Source: Symbiodinium natans
Taxonomy: Eukaryota > Sar > Dinophyceae > Suessiales > Symbiodiniaceae
DNA length: 64,000 nt
Direction of reading: 5' to 3'
NCBI GenBank assembly: GCA_905221605.1
Contig: CAJNDS010002608.1
Span: 44,017 to 108,016, forward strand
In this document: piece after piece, positions 20,885-32,564 of the stretch
How positions within the stretch are numbered: position 1 is the first letter of the stretch
Layout of the letters: every line of letters starts with the position of its first letter
Translations under genes and position numbers: made by a program
Notes under the pieces: generated by a model
The model's input: only the letters and a program-made list of their open reading frames with translations
What the model was told of the DNA's origin: nothing
Databases searched by the model: none

Positions 20885-21144
20885 GGTTTTTGGCGTTTTT
20901 GGATTTCAGAATGTTGAGATTTTGTAGGGAACCTGAGCCCGCTTCTTGCCGAGCCTCCCGTGCTAGGGGCCTGAGGGTTAAAGCTTGCTGAATATGGATC
21001 TTACATGAAATTAAACCCGAAACCCTGACCCTCATTCCCAAACCACCCAACAGGGAACAGGCCGCAGGCAGCCTCGAAACCAAGAGCTTCTGAGGGCTCT
21101 TAGGGTTTGAAGTCCCGGCAAAGAGCAACTCCCCCCTGAGACAC

Positions 21145-21252
21145 CCCTAAACCCTAAACCCTAAACCCTAAACCCTAAACCCTAAACCCTAAACCCTAAA
21201 CCCTAAACCCTAAACCCTAAACCCTAAACCCTAAACCCTAAACCCTAAACCC
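21145..21252 (+). repeat. Perfect 15-unit CCCTAAA array
   Basis: About 108 bp of uninterrupted CCCTAAA, the longest clean telomere-type array here. It is internal, with non-telomeric DNA on both sides, and TTTAGGG-oriented text follows at 21350-21410. Confidence 0.95.
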
Positions 21253-21596
21253 GAAGGTTGCGGGGCTAAGGCACGGGAGTTTCGCCCTGCCCTGCCTCGC
21301 AGCGACGGAGCCGGCCTCCAAAGGAAAACAAGCCCCAAACCCCAAGATTTTGGGGCTTTAGGGTCTGGGGTGTAGGGTGTAGGGGGTTTAGGGGGTTTAG
21401 GGTTTGAGGCCCGGGTGCGGGGCGCCCAGAATCTTTCGAGGGCTTGTGGGGGTGTAAAGGGCTTTTCGTGTTCATAAGCACGGAAAAGCTGAAAGGGCTC
21501 CGGGAGTTTGTAGGGCCAGAAAGGGTAAGGCTTGTCGGGGGGGGGGCAGAGCTCATAGGGTTTTTGAGGTTTTCGTCTGCTGAAAGTGTCAGGCGC

Positions 21597-21938
21597 CTGA
21601 AAGGAACACCAGCTGCAGCGCTCCGCCAAAGGACAGAACGCCCATGACCGCCAACACCTCCGGCACAGACTCAAGAACGAATATGAACGAAGGTCTAACC
21701 TCGGGGTACTGATTGATTTGGGTCCGGTGTTCTGATGTCTCTGACAAACCCGCCCGCTCAAATGAGTGTGGCTTCGCTTTTCACGATCAGGCACGCCACA
21801 TGCTAGCATCAGAAGGGGCAAATCCCCGTTGGGGGAACGATTGGGGGTTCCTATCTCCATGACTTCCAGAAGCTTACGCCCAGCCACGCCAGCACCCAGG
21901 TGTTGGTCAATGCCCTCCTGCGCCAAGACCTCTGACAT
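21597..21938 (-). CDS. Two-exon candidate, start and membrane helix
   Basis: The first part (from ATG at 21938) reads MSEVLAQEGIDQHLGAGVAG then KLLEVMEIGTPNRSPNGDLP and LLMLACGV, which is protein-like and somewhat ankyrin-like in rhythm. A different frame is coding from about 21740 to 21597: EHRTQINQYPEVRPSFIFVL then VPEVLAVMGVLSFGGALQLV, a membrane helix, ending at a possible GC donor. An intron between about 21780 and 21741 is implied, but its donor is unclear. Function unknown. Confidence 0.4.
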
Positions 21939-22471
21939 GTGTTTCCGAAGTCACTGCTGGCTGTTCACAGCTTGAGGGTACTTCAAGGTTCGAGGGTCGT
22001 TTAGGGTTTTGGGTCTTGGGGTATTGCAGGTCTTGGGTCTTAAGAGCTCAGGGTTGGCTGCACACATGTTTCGTATGGTTTGAGATGCAGGTAGGAGCTT
22101 CAGAAAGCCACAGATTCAGCAAAAAGGGCTCGTTGCGGAAAGTTGCAGCATGCAATGGGCTCATGTTGCGTGCCTTTTTCTAGGTCTGCTGCCTTCGGTG
22201 TAGAAAAAACAGAAAGTGCTGTGGGCGGTTGATTGTAACTTGGAGGGGGTTCTCTTCGAATTTATTGCGAGCGGGCTTGATCCCATGTTGGGCAAGGGTG
22301 GATGATTTGCATGTCAAGAGTGCACTTCAAGCATCCCCAGTTCAGGGAACTACATGGTTAACTACATGCCAGCGGGTATGCTCCAAAAGCCCGCTCAAGA
22401 TCTGAGGAGGATGCAATGGCCGCGACTCCGGCTAAGTTGCTGAACGCCTGAATGCATTGGGAGCTTTCGAC

Positions 22472-22589
22472 CGTGGGGATGGGTCTCAGGCTCAAAGGCT
22501 TTTGGGGGGCTGCTTGTGCACTCAGCCGCTGCAGCCAAAGCATCCCACATCAAAGCCCAAGAGCCCAACCTCCTGAGCCACCGAGGAAC
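22472..22589 (-). CDS. Putative internal exon
   Basis: Between TTGAAG|G (22589) and donor GTCGAA (22471) the frame reads VPRWLRRLGSWALMWDALAA and AAECTSSPPKAFEPETHPHG without a stop, in phase 0. It is protein-like, Trp-rich and amphipathic at the start. A longer minus ORF upstream (22642-23046, with LGSLINLIKQSPKTLGTLLL) may be another exon of the same gene. Confidence 0.45.
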
Positions 22590-23149
22590 CTTCAAGCCCG
22601 AGCCCCTAAAGAGCCGTAGATACAAGTCCTGAAGCCAGATGCTACAGCTGAACGCCCTGCCCCACGAACACCAAGCCTGGCCTTTGTGTGTGGGCTCCTG
22701 TTGTGATAACACCCCTTACACGATTGAAGATGTAACCCCAAACATCCCCAAAGCCCAAACCCGAAATCCGGCACATGGCCCAGCTCCCCTCCTCCATCAG
22801 CCCGTTCACAGTCGCTTCGCGGGCTGGGAAGCACACCTCCAAAAAGAGAAATCTACTCAATCTATTCAGTATCTGCTCTTGTTTGTTGATTCCGCCCCAG
22901 AAGCCTAGGAGAAGAAGGGTACCCAATGTTTTGGGGCTTTGTTTGATTAAGTTGATAAGGGATCCCAACCGCAAATCGGGTTTTAAATCCTCAAGCCTTA
23001 CCCTTAACAGGCAGTACTGGGTCTCAGCTCTGCAGGCTCGGTCCACTGGTAATCATACATCAAATCATCCAATTTCGAGGCCCTAAAGCCTCAAACTTGC
23101 GGCTGCACACAGCCGTTTACGGCTCACCTAAACCAAAACTCTGATTCCC

Positions 23150-23510
23150 AAAGCCCCAAAAACCTAAAAACCCTAAACCCCTAACACCCAAAGCTCTAAA
23201 CCCAAGAGCCCGCCAAAAACCTAATTCCCCAAACCCCCAAATCCCAACATCCCAAAACCCCCAAAACCCCCCCAAAAAACTCCCCAAAAACCAAAAAAAA
23301 ACCGCAAAACCCCCCAAACCCCCCAAAACCCCCCCCAAAACCCCCCAAAACCCCAAAACCCCAAACCCCCAACACCCACCGCAGGCGTTTCGCACCTCGC
23401 TGCTGAGCTCGGCGGAGCATCCCCACCCTCGCTACTCTGAGGTTCAGCGTTTTGGGGCTTAAGGGGTTTAGGGTTTAGGGTTTGAGGTTTAGGGTTTAGG
23501 GTTAAGCCCT
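23150..23510. repeat. CCCCAAAA-rich tract and TTTAGGG run
   Basis: From 23150 to 23372 the plus strand is almost only C and A (CCCCAAAACCCC type), so the minus strand is a long series of G-runs with TTTT spacers. At 23463-23505 it switches to TTTAGGG. The Phe/Gly ORFs here are artefacts. Confidence 0.85.
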
Positions 23511-24492
23511 AGCCCCGGGGCCTTAAAGAGGTCAACGCTGGCGTTCTAGAGAAACTTCCACCAACCACCTGCAATCCGCCTTTTTCCCGGCATCCAGCGG
23601 CTTGGGCCCCACGATTCTAGACCCTGAATAAGCCCTCAAACCCCAGACCCTAAACCCGGCACCCCGTACGAAAACCCCGGGAGCGCACGGCTCGAAGTTG
23701 AAGCATCTTCCCAGGAAACGCCCCTTGGGCGTTGCAACAGAACTTTATTTCCCAAAGGTTGAACAAGAGAACTTGGCTACGTGTTAAGGGACATTTGGGG
23801 AACTCTTTGGATAAGTTGTTGATGGGTTCTGGTTAAGGCTTTGAACTCAGAACACCCCTCCCGCCCCAAAAAAAAGACACCACCCAGCCTCCACCCGTCC
23901 CACCCCCCTCACCCTGCCTGGCGTGGCCAGGCCCATGATGCCCACCGCCGTCACGAAGCCAAAGGAGTGCCACTGATAGTGCAAGCACCTAAACATGGAA
24001 GGTGCGCTTAGGGTAACTACAGGGTCCCTGACGATGTCTCACCTTTCTTGGAGGAGTCGTACAGGGCTCTGAAGAGGCCCTTGGCTTACAGGGCATATAA
24101 GAAGCTGAAGAGCTCCCAAACATCAGAGCCAACTAAGCTGAGCCCCCAGGATGTTGCACAGGCACTAGTCAGTGTGGCATTCTGGATAGTTCATTTGATC
24201 CCCGATGCTCGGTGGCAGTTGTCTTTTTCTCATAACCGTTTCAGTGATTCTTGATGAGCCTCCCTGTGTGTGCACGCTTGAGTGCGGCCCAGCCTATGTT
24301 GCCCTCAAGTCCTGCCTCAGCCCTAAACCCCAAAGGCTCGGCAACACAAGGTACTTTCTGTCGCTCCCTGGTGTTCCTATCTTCTCGGCTCCATGGTGCC
24401 ACCTCGGAACGTACACAAACTTACTTTTTCCTGCCCACACCCTTCCGCCCAAGAATCCCAGAACAGTCTACTGTACTGGGGGTGTGCAATGA

Positions 24493-24768
24493 TTAGGAGG
24501 TGGCGTGTCTGGCATATTCAGGGGAGAGGACTCCTCCGGGCAGGTGTGAGAAGAGCCATACTCTTTCGACCGCCTGAATGCCTGGGGGGCCCGACAGAGT
24601 GCCAACCAGAAGCGACATGGCCATAAACGAGTTGGAGATCATCAGCGCCACCTCGCCCAAAGCTGCGACCCAGGAATGCCAATGGTTTTGGATCTTCTTC
24701 AATGGGCTCGGGGAGAACCGAAGCACAAAAAGGACCACAAGAAGTATACCGCCGCTTGTGAGGGCAGC
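24493..24768 (-). CDS. C-terminal exon of a membrane protein
   Basis: It starts after TCTCCAG|G in phase 0 and runs 91 codons to TAA (24493-24495). Two hydrophobic helices are present: LTSGGILLVVLFVLRF and, after a polar linker (PLKKIQNHWHSWVAALGEV), ALMISNSFMAMSLLVGTL. The tail is HLPGGVLSPEYARHATS. It could be part of a transporter or similar multi-pass protein. No family recognised; upstream exons not linked. Confidence 0.55.
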   Translation of the reverse strand, partial: AALTSGGILLVVLFVLRFSPSPLKKIQNHWHSWVAALGEVALMISNSFMAMSLLVGTLSGPPGIQAVERVWLFSHLPGGVLSPEYARHATS

Positions 24769-24920
24769 CTGGAGACCTCTGGGTTGGGCTTCGGCGCCTC
24801 TGGGCACCCGTCGGGGGGGGTTTTAGGGTTATGGGTATAATTCCCCAAACAGTCTACTGTTGGGGTTCTAAATTCACTTACGGATTGCCGAGATTCTGAG
24901 GACTGTTGCCTGGGCTCCTT

Positions 24921-24976
24921 GTCTCCCTTCGTCTCCCTTTGTCTCCCTTCGTCTCCCTTTGTCTCCCGTCGTCTCC
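24921..24976 (+). repeat. Decamer repeat GTCTCCCTTC
   Basis: Five to six tandem copies of GTCTCCCTTY/GTCTCCCGTC, a pyrimidine-rich minisatellite lying in a probable minus-strand intron. Confidence 0.85.
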
Positions 24977-25257
24977 ATTGTTTCTTTGACGTGCCTTTGA
25001 CTGTTTGGCACTGCCTTGTAGTACGTGGCGTCGGTGATGCAGCGTGCTTCCACAACGGTACCTCAGTGCGACTCAGCGCAAGGCGGTTTACTCCGCAGGA
25101 ATTATGCTCACCCTGTTTTTACCCTGTAACTGTAAGGGGTACGTAGTGCAAAGCTACTACTTTTGAAGTGTTTTTACTTTCATTGTCCCTTCATCAAAGT
25201 ATAATCAACAAGAAAGCGTCCCCCAAACACTCTACTCCAAGTATCAGGGTGTCTCAC

Positions 25258-25371
25258 CTCACTAACTCCCCAAAACAATGCTCTGAGCCCACTAGCATCA
25301 GCCGTGGGGGCTGAGGATGGATGTGATGCCACACGACACCGCCGTCCAGCTCGTGAGCGAGGCATTGTAGC
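25258..25371 (-). CDS. Putative internal exon
   Basis: A T-rich tract and GGCAAG|G precede 25371; donor GTGAGA follows 25258. The frame with one leading base reads LQCLAHELDGGVVWHHIHPQ and PPRLMLVGSEHCFGELV. Composition and codon use look strongly coding, and both borders are near consensus. Probably upstream of the 24493-24768 exon in the same gene, but the phases imply further exons between. Confidence 0.5.
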
Positions 25372-26123
25372 CTTGCCCAGCACGATTTCAATAAAAAATC
25401 GCAGGGTGTGCAAAATCTGATCTAAGCTAGCTCCGCAGTTTCTGGGTCCGAGGAGTTGTGAGGTTCTAGGGCCTGGGGATTCCAGTGCTCGAACCGTTTC
25501 GGTTGCGACTTTTCTTTGGAGTTGTGATGCCGTAGAGACCCGATAAAGCCACTTCATGATTTAGGGTTTATAGGGTTCAGGGCAAGCGGCCGTAGTTCTC
25601 CAGCAAAGATCCCTCCACGGCATCAAAGGCGTGGCACAAAGCGATGAAGATGGTGAACCTGGGGCTGAAACGGGAAGCCCAGAACCCTAGACCCTGTGTA
25701 AACCCCGAAATAACGTTAACTCCACTACAATCCGGTTCACCCTAAGTACCACGCACCTACTCGGTATATGAGGTCGCGAGAAGCCCTGATTTAGGCTGGC
25801 TGGGGGTCTGGGTTGTATCATCATTAAACCGCAAACCCCAGACCCCCAAACCCTACATTCCTAAACCGCCAAACCTTCAAGAAGGGGTTCGAGTCTCCAG
25901 TCGACGTTGCTGGGCATGCAAGGCTATCATCAGATAAACAGCGCTTCATAGGACTTTCAGCTTCAGCGCGGCTATATTGGGGTTTATGATGGGGCTTAAA
26001 ATTGGGGAGGGTTGCATACGGGTTGGGCTTGCAAAATCTTAAATGCTTGACCCCGAAACCCCATGTGCCAGGAGGCTGGAGGTTGACGATCCAAAAGTCT
26101 TTAAGACGGAGGATGGATTTCAC

Positions 26124-26324
26124 CTGCAGGGGTATTCCTTGACGCTGAGTGGCCCGAGATGTTGCCTTGTCTTCAACGAGCCCCATGTTCTTGATACCGA
26201 GAAACTGATGCGAACAAGGAGGGATGCACTTTGGCAGCGGTAGAAAACGAGAGACTTGTGCAAGCCGTGCTAGCATTGACGATGTATTGAAGAATCCTTG
26301 CACAAATCGCAAGCATCGCAGCAT
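26124..26324 (-). CDS. Putative exon ending at CAG|GTGAAA
   Basis: The frame into the donor reads FLGIKNMGLVEDKATSRATQ then RQGIPLQ, with LARLAQVSRFLPLPKC upstream. A second frame over the same DNA (LAICARILQYIVNASTACTS) is also protein-like, so the frame is not certain. The donor is good; the acceptor is unknown. Confidence 0.4.
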
Positions 26325-26787
26325 CGCGAAAAACGGCGTGCGCTGAGCCCTGTTCCCAGTGGCACAAAGTGGATACCAAATCTATCATATATACATACAT
26401 TAATTCTCAATACTCTTTTTATCTGTACATACATATATATATTCTATCTATTTTATCTAAATAATATGCATACTGCGTTGCTATTTGTCGTCGCATCCTG
26501 TCAGCGTCTCAATGTCCCCGCCTCCGCGAAGAAAGTTATCGACTGACGCTTTTCAGCCCCCGCGGCCTCCGACATCTTGCTTGCGTGATTTGGGTTTAGG
26601 ACTTGGATAGTTTCAAGTATGAAGCAAGAAGGGGAGGGGGGGGGGTGGATCATCTTCGAAATATCTTCCCCAGCTACAGCTATGGCAGAGATGTGAGGCA
26701 GCTTCCATAAAAGACTCTAAAGATAAACAACCATAAGATTTCAAGAAAATGCAGAGTTACAAGCTACACTCGCACTTCTTTCTATAA

Positions 26788-27186
26788 TCATTGGCTCCAA
26801 CCAAAACAGATGAGCTGTGCATCTGCCCGCACTGCACAAGTATGACGAAAACAAGCTGAGACCGCCAAAACTCGTCCCAAATCTGTTGGCACATCACACT
26901 GCCCAAACTCATTGTTTTCAAAGCACATGAGCTGTCCATCTGCCCGCACTGCACAAGTATGAAGAAAGCCAGCTGAGACCGCCAAAAGTCCCAAATCTGC
27001 TGGCACATCACACTGCCCATCGTCGTTGTTTCCAAAACAGATGAGTTGTCCATTTGCCCGCACTGCACAAGTATGATGATAGTGCGTTGAGACCGCCCAA
27101 ACTGGTCCCAAATCTGCTGGCACATCACACTGCCCATTTCTGTTGCTGCCAAAACAGATGAGTTGTCCATCTGAACGCAATGCACA

Positions 27187-27192
<6 letters not shown>
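26788..27192 (-). pseudogene. RCC1-repeat gene fragment, interrupted
   Basis: Four tandem RCC1-type repeats of 38-39 residues (DNA periods 117, 114, 117 bp) carry the signature HTCAVRADGQLICFG..N..GQ then CDVPADLG. RCC1/HERC-like beta-propellers need seven such blades, so this is partial. Upstream (higher coordinate) the reading frame dissolves into a (TAC)n tract, giving poly-Tyr, at exactly the codon before TCALRSDGQ. Downstream the fourth repeat stops at FGWSQ-stop (26788-26790), while the next frame continues the repeat (GANDYRKKCECS) to another stop at about 26757, so a one-base slip has probably cut it. The repeats themselves are unmistakable; whether it is still expressed is unknown. 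Confidence 0.75.
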
Positions 27193-28109
<917 letters not shown>

Positions 28110-28540
28110 GGGGTTCTTCGTTATGTGAGTTTGAGGTGTGGTGGATCTTAGGATGGCGTTGAGAGGATAGGTCGTATGATTGAACTTGGTGGTAAATTAA
28201 GTTACCATAATGGTAGCTATGTCATTATATAGGGGTCTTCTCAAGGGAGTACGTAAGGTGTTACGTTATAGTAGTATATTAGCTTCTGAAAATAAGAGAC
28301 AGAAGGATATGTCATAAGTAATAAGTCTTCCTTGCTATAGAAACATACATTAGGTTCCTTCACAAGAGCCCATTTATGCTGGCTAGATTGTGTGTTCTTA
28401 GCGCTAAGAATGATACAACAGAAACAACGAACAACAACAGGGTAATGGTAACCATGATGATAGTAATAACAATAATAATAACAATGACTTGCCACCACCT
28501 GCGGTTCCCTTACATTACGTGCGATTGCGGGGAATGCAGC

Positions 28541-28633
<93 letters not shown>

Positions 28634-28771
28634 GAGTAGTAGTAGTAGTAGGAGTAGTAGTAGTAGTAGTAGTAGGAGTAGTAGCAGTAGCAGTAGCAGT
28701 AGTAGTAGTACTCGTCGTTGTAGTAGTAGTAGTAGTAGTCGTAGTAGTAGTAGCAGTAGTAGTAGTAGCAT
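28541..28771 (+). repeat. Second (AGT)n tract
   Basis: About 230 bp of AGT repeat with GGAGTAGT, GCAGTAGC and CGTCGTTG interruptions. It forms the truncated 3' boundary of the copia element on the minus strand. Confidence 0.95.
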
Positions 28772-29542
28772 TCATCTGGTGTTTCACCTCCACACTCTTC
28801 CACCTTCATTGCATAGGACACAGGTGGCCCTTTCGGATATGGAGGAAGCTCATCATCCTTTGTAGAGGTCGGTTTTGAATCCAGTGCTGCTGATGGTGGT
28901 GGCATGGGCGGCGGCGACTCCGGTTCCACCAAAATGGTGGGGGCCACAGTGTCTAAAGGTGGTGGATCACGGGCAACTCTCACATGTGTGGTTTGGATGA
29001 AGGTGCCGGTGGACTTCAGGATCACATGCCCACCTCGGATGTCAGTGGCTGGCCCCAAATACTTCCCCTGAAGCCAGTGAGGACTCAAATCCTCAACATC
29101 GCCGGTCTTGTACTTCTTGACCTTCACGTACACCTTCGCCCCATAGGCCACAGGCATGGGTGGCACGATGCCCAATTTCTCACACCTTTGTTGGGCCGCT
29201 GCTGTCTGAATTGCCGTGGGCCAGTGTTCACGCGGAAGCCCAGCAGCATCGAGCAATATTCTCGCTCGTCTCTTCAGGAATCGAACTCCTGCTTCAGCCA
29301 CTCCATTTTCAGCTGGCTCCGAGCCTGTTGATGTTGTTGGCAGCATTCCTTGCGAAAGGATCCACTTCCTAACCAAGTTGCCACGAAATTCACCTCCTCG
29401 GTCAGCATGAACCCTCACTACCGGATACCCTAGCGCCTTAATGTCCACCACCATCTGTTGGATCGCCGGAAGCATAGTGGCAGCCTTTTTGTTTCGGACA
29501 GGCACACAGTAGTACAAGGTCTCGGTCTCCAGGGGTTCCTTT
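28772..29542 (-). CDS. Integrase catalytic core, 3' part (broken)
   Basis: Continues the integrase after a frame change near 29541. It has the second catalytic Asp in VRVHADRGGEF and the Glu in AENGVAEAGVRFLKRRARIL, 35 residues apart (DX35E). It is followed by the copia-type C-terminal region with KVYVKVKKYKTGDVEDLSPH and a Pro-rich linker, then runs into poly-Tyr from (TAC)n. The normal continuation would be reverse transcriptase. Not expected to be active. Confidence 0.8.
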
Positions 29543-29574
29543 GTTCCTCCACCACTGGAGGCAGCTCCACCTCA

Positions 29575-32563
29575 CCTCCTCCTCTTCCTCCGGAAACTCA
29601 ACCTCTTCATCCGATAGTGTCTCCTCGGGCTCCTCCTCTTTCCAGTCATCTGGTATAGGGTGGCCTCGAACTTCATGGTGGACTTCCATCCCATCAGCTT
29701 TGGGAATCCTGAAAGCCCCAATGACAAAGTACTTGAAGAACTTTCCGTCAGGAGATCGCCCATGTCCACGAAGAGGTCCAGCAACATCCACACTCAGGAC
29801 ATAGCCTGAGGGGTGAAGGGTGCTCCTATGCCTCCTCCCCGTCGCTGCATTCCTCACGCAGATAGCACAGTCCCTCCTGAAAGGTTGGTGGTTCCGCATG
29901 ACGTGAAGTCTCCAGGCAGCATCGGCAGACATTTTTGAAAGTTTGATGCGACCACTGCCATCGGTGCGAAACACCCCAAACAATCCACTCACAACCTCCG
30001 TGAGCTCATTCTCCGCCACCATAGGGTTCGAAATGCCCATTTCATTCAGGTACAGCTGTGCATGGCCATCATCAACCCAAGCAATTCCAGGATCTTCAGC
30101 CGTACGAAACCTCCTCCTCTCCACCAAGAACTTAGGAATGCAACCACCCCGCTGGACCTGTCCAGCAGCCGCCAAAGCATGCAGGAACTGAAAGCGATTG
30201 CGGCGCTTCTCATACACGGCAAACTCGGCTGGAGTAGCCGCCACATCATGCGACAGGAGCGCCCCAATGCGACCATTAACTGCCGCCCACACCAGCACCT
30301 TCCACACCTTGGTGAAGTCGCCCATATTCATCATGGAACCCACATTCACATAGACCACATCCGTCAGGCGTCCCAACTGAAGCAAAGCATCACTGGGGCG
30401 GTAATAGCCAGGCGGGTCCCAACGAACCACCCATGTCGCCGCTCGAAGCAACCTCTTTCTTGTTCTTCGATTCAAGGCTATCTCCTTCATGCAATCCCAG
30501 GCGCTTTCCCGAGGGTGTCGGATCAACAGCTCCAATTGCAGCTCCTCAGCATCCCTGAAGAACGGGGCCTTTGAAAGAGCCTCTCGCCCAGCCATAATGT
30601 CCCCAGTGCTTGCATACTCGCAAAGGCATGCCCACCAGCTTGTTGTCACTTGGTTCAGGACGTTCAAGGACTCCATGGTAGCCTCCCTCAACGTTGGAAG
30701 CTGGGAAGCCTCAAGCTTGGAGATAAGAACATGCGCCGTCGTCGCATCAATCTCCGGGCATCCATCCACGACTTTGAGGGGCATGCTTCCACCTTCACCA
30801 TCCACCAGTTCGCAGCACGAAGGAGTCCAGTTAAGCTTGTAGCCCAGCTTCGAGATCACCTTACCCATCGGGACAATCATCTGGGTGACCTCATCGCTGC
30901 TCAGAAGGGTGCCCTGACTGTTCTGCTTCATGGTCGTCCGGGCATCACCAGCCAGTGCCACATTTACTTGTGTAGCTTGGTCCCATTCACTTTGGCTCAA
31001 AGGCGGTCGTAGAGCATGGGTAGCTCCGGAGTCCATCAGCGCTGCTCGTGGTGATGAGGTCGTGAAGGATTGGTGATCATCACCTCCAAACAAGATCTTC
31101 AAGGTGGGCTTGATCGCCTTCAGGTTCTTAATCTCATCCCACAACTTCATAACCTTCACGAACACTTCTGGCTTTTCCTCAGTCGCAACCTTTCTAGTCG
31201 TTGGCGTGGAGGTAGGTGTCGTAGGAGTAGTCGTGGATGTCGCATCACCTTTGTCTCCCTTTCCCTTTCCTTTGGCAGCTCCTCCACCAGGTGCCCGGCA
31301 TTCTCGCACCTTGTGTGTTGTGGAACCACAAGCCAAGCAGCGCCGAGATCGTTCACCCCGTTCAAGGCTCGCCCATGTATGGGGGTAGCGGCAAGTATTC
31401 CCCCGTCGACATCCTTTGTCGCCAGCGAAGAATTTGCACACACCCTTAGAAGTGGAAGATGTGGGGGTCGAAGGACTATACGGGGTTGTAGACGATGCCG
31501 CCTCCGAAGTTGCCGCCAAAGCCTTCAGTCTCGGAGGTACTTCATTCCCCTTGTTCACCCCCAATCTCGCTTGCTGTTCCATTTCAGCCTGCAGATGTTG
31601 GGAAAAGGACGTTATACTGCTGGAAGTGGGACACACATCCACCTGCAAGTTGCTCCTCACCAAACTCACCCTGAACGACAGCTCTGGATCTGACTTCACC
31701 ACCAAGGCTGTTATCCGATCCAGGCCTTGCAGCAGGACCGACGGATCCGGTTCCGCAATCCCAATCGCCTGAGCCCGTCTCCTCCAAAGAGACCATTTTC
31801 GCAGAGTGTCCACCGCCTCCATTGCCGTCTCACATTCTTGAGGATGCTCCAAACTGGTCAAAACCAGTGTTTTCTCCTGCCTATTGCCCGGTTGATAAGT
31901 GGCAGACAGCTTGCACAAAAGGCCGACAGTGTGCACATCTCCCACCGCAATGGCTTCCTCCTTCACTTGAGCAGGAATTGCGCCCAGAACCATCGCAGTT
32001 GCCCGTCGTTCCACGCGACTCCACTCCGGCTTGCCCAAAGCTGAGACCACTGGCTTCAGTCGGACCTTCTCCAAAGGTGTAGACACCGAAAACCGTGCAT
32101 ACCAATCCGAAACATCCTTCAGGGTCATCGTCCACCAATGGCTTGATGTGTCACTCAAGTCCTCCATGATCGGGGTGATGTGGGTAAGCCAGTTCAAAAG
32201 GTCGATGCTTCCCGTGGAAGGGGTGTACGCTGGGAGTTGAGGTAGCTCAGAAATACCCGGCTTCACTGCTTCAGGTCGCTCACTCTTGCTATGCTGATTC
32301 TGGAGCAACGACTCTATGCCACGGGCCATCGCAGTCAACACCTGATCATTGGAAGAACTTGGATTTCGTCCTGCAGGCAGAGATGATGCGTCCTGTCGTG
32401 GTTGTTGTGTAGGTTCAGGTGACGGAGACCGAGGTGCACCTAGACCAAATAGCCCTTGCAAAAACGACCGACTCTGTGGCACTTGCACATCTGTTTGTAC
32501 AGCATTAGGACCAGGACCAGGTGTAGGATGGTTCTGCGGAACTCCTGGTTGAGCTCCCGCCAC
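29575..32563 (-). CDS. Gag-protease-integrase polyprotein, N-terminal part
   Basis: This ORF of about 1,000 residues has gag helical sequence (1-370); a CCCH finger C-X8-C-X5-C-X3-H at 376-395; a zinc knuckle C-X2-C-X4-H-X4-C at 409-422; the protease motif DSGA with Asp511; an unassigned ~360-residue block (520-880, with YVNVGSMMNMGDFTKVWKVL); an integrase zinc motif H887, H892, C899, C902; and the first catalytic Asp926 in LSVDVAGP. The acidic tract EEPEETLSDEEVEFPEEEEE (about 977-996) precedes the frameshift. The ORF opens with GTG after a stop, so it continues the upstream gag ORF across a frame break. The unassigned block is not usual for copia. Confidence 0.85.
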
Positions 32564-32564
32564 A

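Noticed and set aside
23117-23426. Phe/Gly/Trp-rich ORF of 92 codons
   Set aside because: It is the translation of degenerate GGGGTTTT filler, with no codon bias or borders.
25880-25905. tRNA B-box-like GGTTCGAGTCTCC
   Set aside because: A T-arm can be drawn with a mismatch, but no A-box, acceptor stem or anticodon arm fits in the 60 bases upstream, which are CCCTAAA-like filler.
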